Both the position numbers and the translations under genes were made by a program. Below, in pieces: positions 59,466 to 64,000 of a stretch of 64,000 nt of DNA. Positions within the stretch are counted from its first letter, which is position 1. Each line of letters begins with the position of its first letter. The DNA is from an archaeon (GTDB lineage Archaea > Nanobdellota > Nanobdellia > Woesearchaeales > GW2011-AR15), in the NCBI GenBank assembly GCA_018657065.1, contig JABHXU010000009.1:1-64000 (forward strand), written 5' to 3'. The notes beneath the pieces were generated by a model that was not told the origin of the DNA, did no database searches, and saw only the letters and a program-made list of their open reading frames with translations.

Positions 59466-60218
59466 ATGGTCAAAATAGTTGCAATAGGGGGCGGTGAGAC
59501 TGGAAGACCCGGTACAAATCATAAAACTAAAGCAATAGATGAAGAAATAGTTAGACTTTCAGGAAAGAATAATCCAAATGTTTTATTTATTCCTCCTCCT
59601 AGTGATCCTTTGGATCAAGAAGAATATTTTGGAGTTATAAAAAAAGTATTTAAAAGATTTGGATGCGATGTTTCTCCATTATATTTAAACAATTCAGAAC
59701 CTAAATTTGAAGAATTAGAAGAAGTAATTTTAGGTTCAGATATAATTTATGTAGGTGGAGGTAACACTTTTGAAATGTTAACCTATTAGAGAGAACATGG
59801 AATTGATAATATTCTTGAAAAAGCGTTAGAAAAAGACATTGTGTTGTCAGGATTAAGTGCTGGTGCAATTTGCTGGTTCAATTCTGGATGTTCTGCATAT
59901 AAGAGATTAACAAATTCTGAGCCAGAACTAGCGAAAATTAATGCTTTAAATTTTGTTCCTGCATTATATTGTCCTCATTATAACTCTGATCCCGAGAGGA
60001 AAGCAAAATTAAAAGAAATTATGAGAGAAACAACTGAAATTGCTCTTGCTTTTGATGATTGTTGTGCTATTGAAATAGTTGATAATGAATATAGAATTTT
60101 AGCATCAAATAAAACAGCAAATGCATACAGAGTTTTTTGGAAAAATGGAATGTTTCAAGAAGAAATCATAGAAAAGAAAGATACTTATTCTCCTATTGAT
60201 GAATTATTAAAGAAATAA
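59466..60218 (+). pseudogene. Peptidase E (S51) with in-frame TAG
   Basis: 'AIGGGETGRPG', 'IYVGGGNTFEMLTY*REHGIDNILEKALEKDIVLSGLSAGAICWFNSG'. Both parts are in the same frame, interrupted only by TAG 59787-59789. Confidence 0.88.
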
Positions 60219-60240
60219 CAACATAATCAATAAAAAAATC

Positions 60241-61929
60241 TTAAACAACCCTTTTAAACATTTTTTCAAGATCATAAAACGACCATTTTATAACTATAGG
60301 TCTACCATGTGGACATGTTGAAGGAAAACCTTTAGAAAATATTTCTTGAACATATTTTTTAATTTGAGGCAATTCAATAGTATCACCAGCTTTAATTGCA
60401 TTCCTACATGACATTCTAGCTATTCGTTCATGATAATAAAGGTGTAATGAATTAAGTTTTCCTTTATCAATTTCAAGTAGAAAGTCAAAAAATAAAGATT
60501 TGTCAAATTGTCTACCTAATATAATTGGAATTGTTCTAACTATTACTGTGTTTGTTCCAAATTCTTCAGTAATAAAACCTAATTGACCTAATTTTTCTAT
60601 ATTATTTTTACACACAAGAAATTGTTTAGGTGTTAATTCCAAAATAGCTGGATCAAGTAATTCTTGAGTTATAACTTCATTATTTTTTAATTCATTTGTA
60701 TAATTTTCATATAGTATTCTTTCTGCTGCTGCATGTTGATCAATCAAGATTATATTTCCCGGAATTTCAGCAACAATGTATGTTTTTTTTATAATTCCTA
60801 AAATTTTCATATCTGGTTGTTTAGATGTTTGAATTGAATTTTCTTCTTTAATTAGAAGTTTTTGTTTAGTGGCATCAACAAAACCATCATCAAAATTATA
60901 GTCAAAAACTTTTTTTTCAAGTAGAGGTTTAACAATTAAATCTTCATTTTCTAAAGAATTTCTAATTGCATCATAAACATCTTTGTAAAGATCTTTTTCA
61001 TTTTGAATTCTAATTTCAGCTTTTTGAGGATGCACATTTACATCTGTTTTATTTGAATCAACATCAATACTTAGAATTGTTATAGGATGACGATTAACCA
61101 TCATTGATGAATGAAATGCGTCTTCAATTGCAGAACTTATAGTTGTATTTTTTTTAATATATCTATTATTAACATATATTGATTGCATTGATCTATTTGA
61201 TCTGCTTAAACTTGGTTTAGATACGTATCCTTTAATTTTAAAAATATTTGAATAATCAATTTTAATTAAATTTTTAGCAATGTCTTTTCCATATATTGAA
61301 GAAATATTTGATAAATTATCCTTAAACACTGGAAAATTAAGTATTTCTTTATTTTCATGTTTAAATTTAAAATGAATTTTGGGATAAATTAACGCATATC
61401 TTGTTATGATGTCAGTAATTTGATTAAGTTCTGTTTCAATAGTTTTTAGATATTTTTTTCTTGCTGGCGTATTAAAAAATAGATTTTTTATTTCAATATT
61501 TGTTCCAGTTTTTGCTGCAGTTGTTTCATTTAAAATCTCTTTACCGCCTAAAATATTAATTTTTATCCCTGATATTTCTGATTCTGTTTTAGTTATAATT
61601 GTCATATCAGATACTGAAGCTATACTTGCTAGTGCTTCACCTCTAAAACCAAGTGTATTAATTGAAAACAAATCTGTTGAATTTTTTATTTTACTTGTAG
61701 AATGTCTATGCCAACAAATTTTTGCATCAACTTTATTCATACCTTTTCCATTATCACTAATTTTTAAATACGATTTTCCACCTTCTTTTGCTTCAATAAA
61801 AATAGATGACGCATTTGCATCAATTGAATTTTCAATAAGTTCCTTTACTATTGAAGCAGGTCTTTCGATTACTTCACCTGCTGCAATTTTATTTATCAAT
61901 GATTCATCAAGTATAATAATTGTAATAAT
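60241..61929 (-). CDS. mutL: DNA mismatch repair protein MutL
   Basis: 'INKIAAGEVIERPASIVKELIENSIDANAS', 'DNGKGM', 'STLGFRGEALASI'-type motif (NTLGFRGEALASI), C-terminal 'CRNAIKAGDTIELP', 'CPHGRPI'. The N-terminus IITIIILDESLINKIAAGEV needs a start upstream of 61899 at a non-ATG codon. Confidence 0.9.
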   Translation of the reverse strand: MITIIILDESLINKIAAGEVIERPASIVKELIENSIDANASSIFIEAKEGGKSYLKISDNGKGMNKVDAKICWHRHSTSKIKNSTDLFSINTLGFRGEALASIASVSDMTIITKTESEISGIKINILGGKEILNETTAAKTGTNIEIKNLFFNTPARKKYLKTIETELNQITDIITRYALIYPKIHFKFKHENKEILNFPVFKDNLSNISSIYGKDIAKNLIKIDYSNIFKIKGYVSKPSLSRSNRSMQSIYVNNRYIKKNTTISSAIEDAFHSSMMVNRHPITILSIDVDSNKTDVNVHPQKAEIRIQNEKDLYKDVYDAIRNSLENEDLIVKPLLEKKVFDYNFDDGFVDATKQKLLIKEENSIQTSKQPDMKILGIIKKTYIVAEIPGNIILIDQHAAAERILYENYTNELKNNEVITQELLDPAILELTPKQFLVCKNNIEKLGQLGFITEEFGTNTVIVRTIPIILGRQFDKSLFFDFLLEIDKGKLNSLHLYYHERIARMSCRNAIKAGDTIELPQIKKYVQEIFSKGFPSTCPHGRPIVIKWSFYDLEKMFKRVV

Positions 61930-62038
61930 TAAGCACCCCGAAAAATAAGATAATATTTCTAAATAAATAAATTATGGTTTTTATATGCACTTGATAACAA
62001 ATTATAAATACAACCCTTCTCTTAAATCCTTTTAAGAG

Positions 62039-63817
62039 GTGCTAAATATAATAATCAAACATTCTTGGAAAGATTATAATGCTCAAGGTGAAGGTAAACC
62101 TAAATTTATTCTTACATCAAATGGTGCATATTTTTACAATAATCCTAATAGTAAATTTCAAGGCCTATATTATCCAATAAAAAACGATGAACATAATTGG
62201 ACATTATTTAAAGTCATAGACCATATACAAATAGATAGCGAAATTAAAACAATAACTAATTTTTTTACACATATTGAATTAAAAACAGACAAAGGATCAA
62301 TTGGAATCAAATTTGAAAATGATGTTTTACATTTAGATCTAGATTATGATGGTGAACTAACTTTTACTTTAGATATGCGTGAATCATATGAACACGAAGA
62401 CAAAGGAAGAGTTTACGAATTTGAAAGAGAAAAAAATAATATTATCTTAGAGTATACCAAATATTTTAATAATATGCTTGAAAATATTAGTTATACGAAA
62501 TTTCTAAGTATTAGAACACGTTTTGATCATGAAAAAGTAATGGAGTGGAGATTGCAACATTATTCTGAAGATGAAAAAAGACAATCAAATCCTTATGAAT
62601 TATATGTTTTTGATGCATTTAAATTAAAATGTAAAGGAAAAGATACAATTAAAATTAGTTTTTCAGATGAAAAAAAGAATGCAATTAATAATTTAAACAA
62701 AGAAATTAAGCCACAATATGATTTTATTGAACGAGAAAAGGATTCAATTGAATATAATTGTGCAGTTAAATCTCTACTTGATTTATATGTTGATTTTGCA
62801 AATAATAAAGGTTTTTATGCTGGTCTTCCTTGGTTTTTTCAAATATGGACTCGAGATGAATCTATATCTATGAAATCAATTATTGATTTAAAAAAATATG
62901 ATTTAGCTAAGCAAATTCTACTTAGAAGAATACATTTAATTAGTGAATCAGGTAGAATTCCTAATAGATTTCCATATTCAAAACTAGGAACTGCTGACGG
63001 AACTGGATGGACATTTAAACGTATTCATGAATTAATATTAAAAATTAAAGAAAATGAACCTTTTGAAGAATATTTTAGTTTTAAAGATTTAAATTATATT
63101 GATAGACAATTAAAAAAATCTATTCAATTATCTAGAAAAGATACAAATGATTTTTTAATTAAAAATCAACCCTTAGAAACATGGATGGACACATCATATG
63201 GAGATGATGTTAGAGACGGTTATAGAATTGAAATTCAAGCATTATGGTTATCAATGTTAAAACTATCTAACTATCTTGATGAATTATTAAAACATAAACC
63301 AACATATAAAACACTTGAAAAAAATACAAGAGAAAAAGTTAAATCAGAATTTTTTACAGGAGAAATTTTAAAAGATGGTTCCAATGATAATACAATTAGA
63401 CCAAATGTTTTTCTAGCACATTATATTTATCCTGAATTATTATTTAATGAAGAATGGGAAAAAGTTTTTGATAATTCCTTATCGAAATTATGGTTAGAAT
63501 GGGGAGGACTTAGTACGATTGATAAAAGTTCAAATTTATTTTGTGATAGATATAGTGGTGAAAACAACAAAAGTTATCATCGTGGAGATTCTTGGTTTTT
63601 TGTAAATAATATAGCAGCTATTAGTTTAAAAAGAATAAATTTTGAAAAATATAAAGAAAAAATTGAGAAAATTATCTCTGCATCAGGAAAAGATATGTTA
63701 TATCATGGAGTTATTGCTAGACCTTCAGAATTAAGTTCAGCTATTGAATTAACTGCAGATGCATCATTACATCAATTATGGAGTGCAGCAACTTTTATTG
63801 AATTAGCAAATGAGTAA
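62039..63817 (+). CDS. Glycogen debranching/amylo-alpha-1,6-glucosidase-like protein
   Basis: 'GFYAGLPWFFQIWTRDESISMKSIIDL', 'GRIPNRFPYSKLGTADGTGW', 'ETWMDTSYGDDVRDGYRIEIQALWLSMLKL'. Confidence 0.85.
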   Translation: MLNIIIKHSWKDYNAQGEGKPKFILTSNGAYFYNNPNSKFQGLYYPIKNDEHNWTLFKVIDHIQIDSEIKTITNFFTHIELKTDKGSIGIKFENDVLHLDLDYDGELTFTLDMRESYEHEDKGRVYEFEREKNNIILEYTKYFNNMLENISYTKFLSIRTRFDHEKVMEWRLQHYSEDEKRQSNPYELYVFDAFKLKCKGKDTIKISFSDEKKNAINNLNKEIKPQYDFIEREKDSIEYNCAVKSLLDLYVDFANNKGFYAGLPWFFQIWTRDESISMKSIIDLKKYDLAKQILLRRIHLISESGRIPNRFPYSKLGTADGTGWTFKRIHELILKIKENEPFEEYFSFKDLNYIDRQLKKSIQLSRKDTNDFLIKNQPLETWMDTSYGDDVRDGYRIEIQALWLSMLKLSNYLDELLKHKPTYKTLEKNTREKVKSEFFTGEILKDGSNDNTIRPNVFLAHYIYPELLFNEEWEKVFDNSLSKLWLEWGGLSTIDKSSNLFCDRYSGENNKSYHRGDSWFFVNNIAAISLKRINFEKYKEKIEKIISASGKDMLYHGVIARPSELSSAIELTADASLHQLWSAATFIELANE

Positions 63818-64000
63818 CAATAGATTTCAAAAAATAATTGAAGAATTAATTTTGATAGTCTTAATTTCTATGAACCTACTTGAGTTTGCAGGGTTGCTTC
63901 CTGGTGAAGCAAGTTTTGTTAAAGCTATAATTTCAGTTACTGGTTTAGGATATGTATTGTATAAAACAAGTTTAAGTGATATATTTTTTGGTGAACGAAA
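63810..64000 (+). CDS. Membrane protein, 3' truncated by window
   Basis: ATG 63810: MSNNRFQKIIEELILIVLISMNLLEFAGLLPGEASFVKAIISVTGLGYVLYKTSLSDIFFGERK... Confidence 0.6.
   Translation, partial: MSNNRFQKIIEELILIVLISMNLLEFAGLLPGEASFVKAIISVTGLGYVLYKTSLSDIFFGER

Noticed and set aside
59787-59789. TAG as genome-wide sense codon/pyrrolysine
   Set aside because: Other genes such as metK terminate at TAG and no pyl genes are visible; a single-site mutation or error is more economical.

Overview
The window is AT-rich and gene-dense. Its gene content is archaeal: Orc1/Cdc6, GINS, Kae1/TsaD, ribosomal proteins L44e and uL11, LonB, DtdA, archaeal-type GluRS and Elp3. Protein sizes and content suggest a DPANN lineage such as Pacearchaeota or Woesearchaeota, but that placement is inference. 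It starts inside a giant repetitive PGF-pre-PGF surface protein and runs through metK, several large unannotatable proteins, an ABC-2 exporter, a replication neighbourhood (orc1/cdc6 plus gins), translation genes, a tRNA-Ser(UGA), two giant all-coiled-coil proteins, lonB, elp3, gltX, mutL and a glycogen-debranching-type enzyme. The observations most worth following up are: (1) a 28-bp GC-rich near-perfect inverted repeat bracketing the ABC-2 permease gene; (2) an ORB-core motif (TCCAGTGGA on the minus strand) just upstream of orc1/cdc6, a candidate replication origin; (3) a cluster of broken genes, four of them explained by one missing base in an A/T tract and two in-frame stops; (4) a duplicated 16-nt 5' end of tRNA-Ser 103 bp away; (5) a three-segment repeat/anti-repeat that can form two mutually exclusive hairpins upstream of a small gene; (6) a 20-codon uORF overlapping the metK start codon by ATGA; (7) tandem giant coiled-coil proteins, a cryptic kinase-like protein and a degenerate cis-prenyltransferase. 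No CRISPR array, rRNA or transposase was seen. All family calls come from recognising motifs by eye, without database searches.
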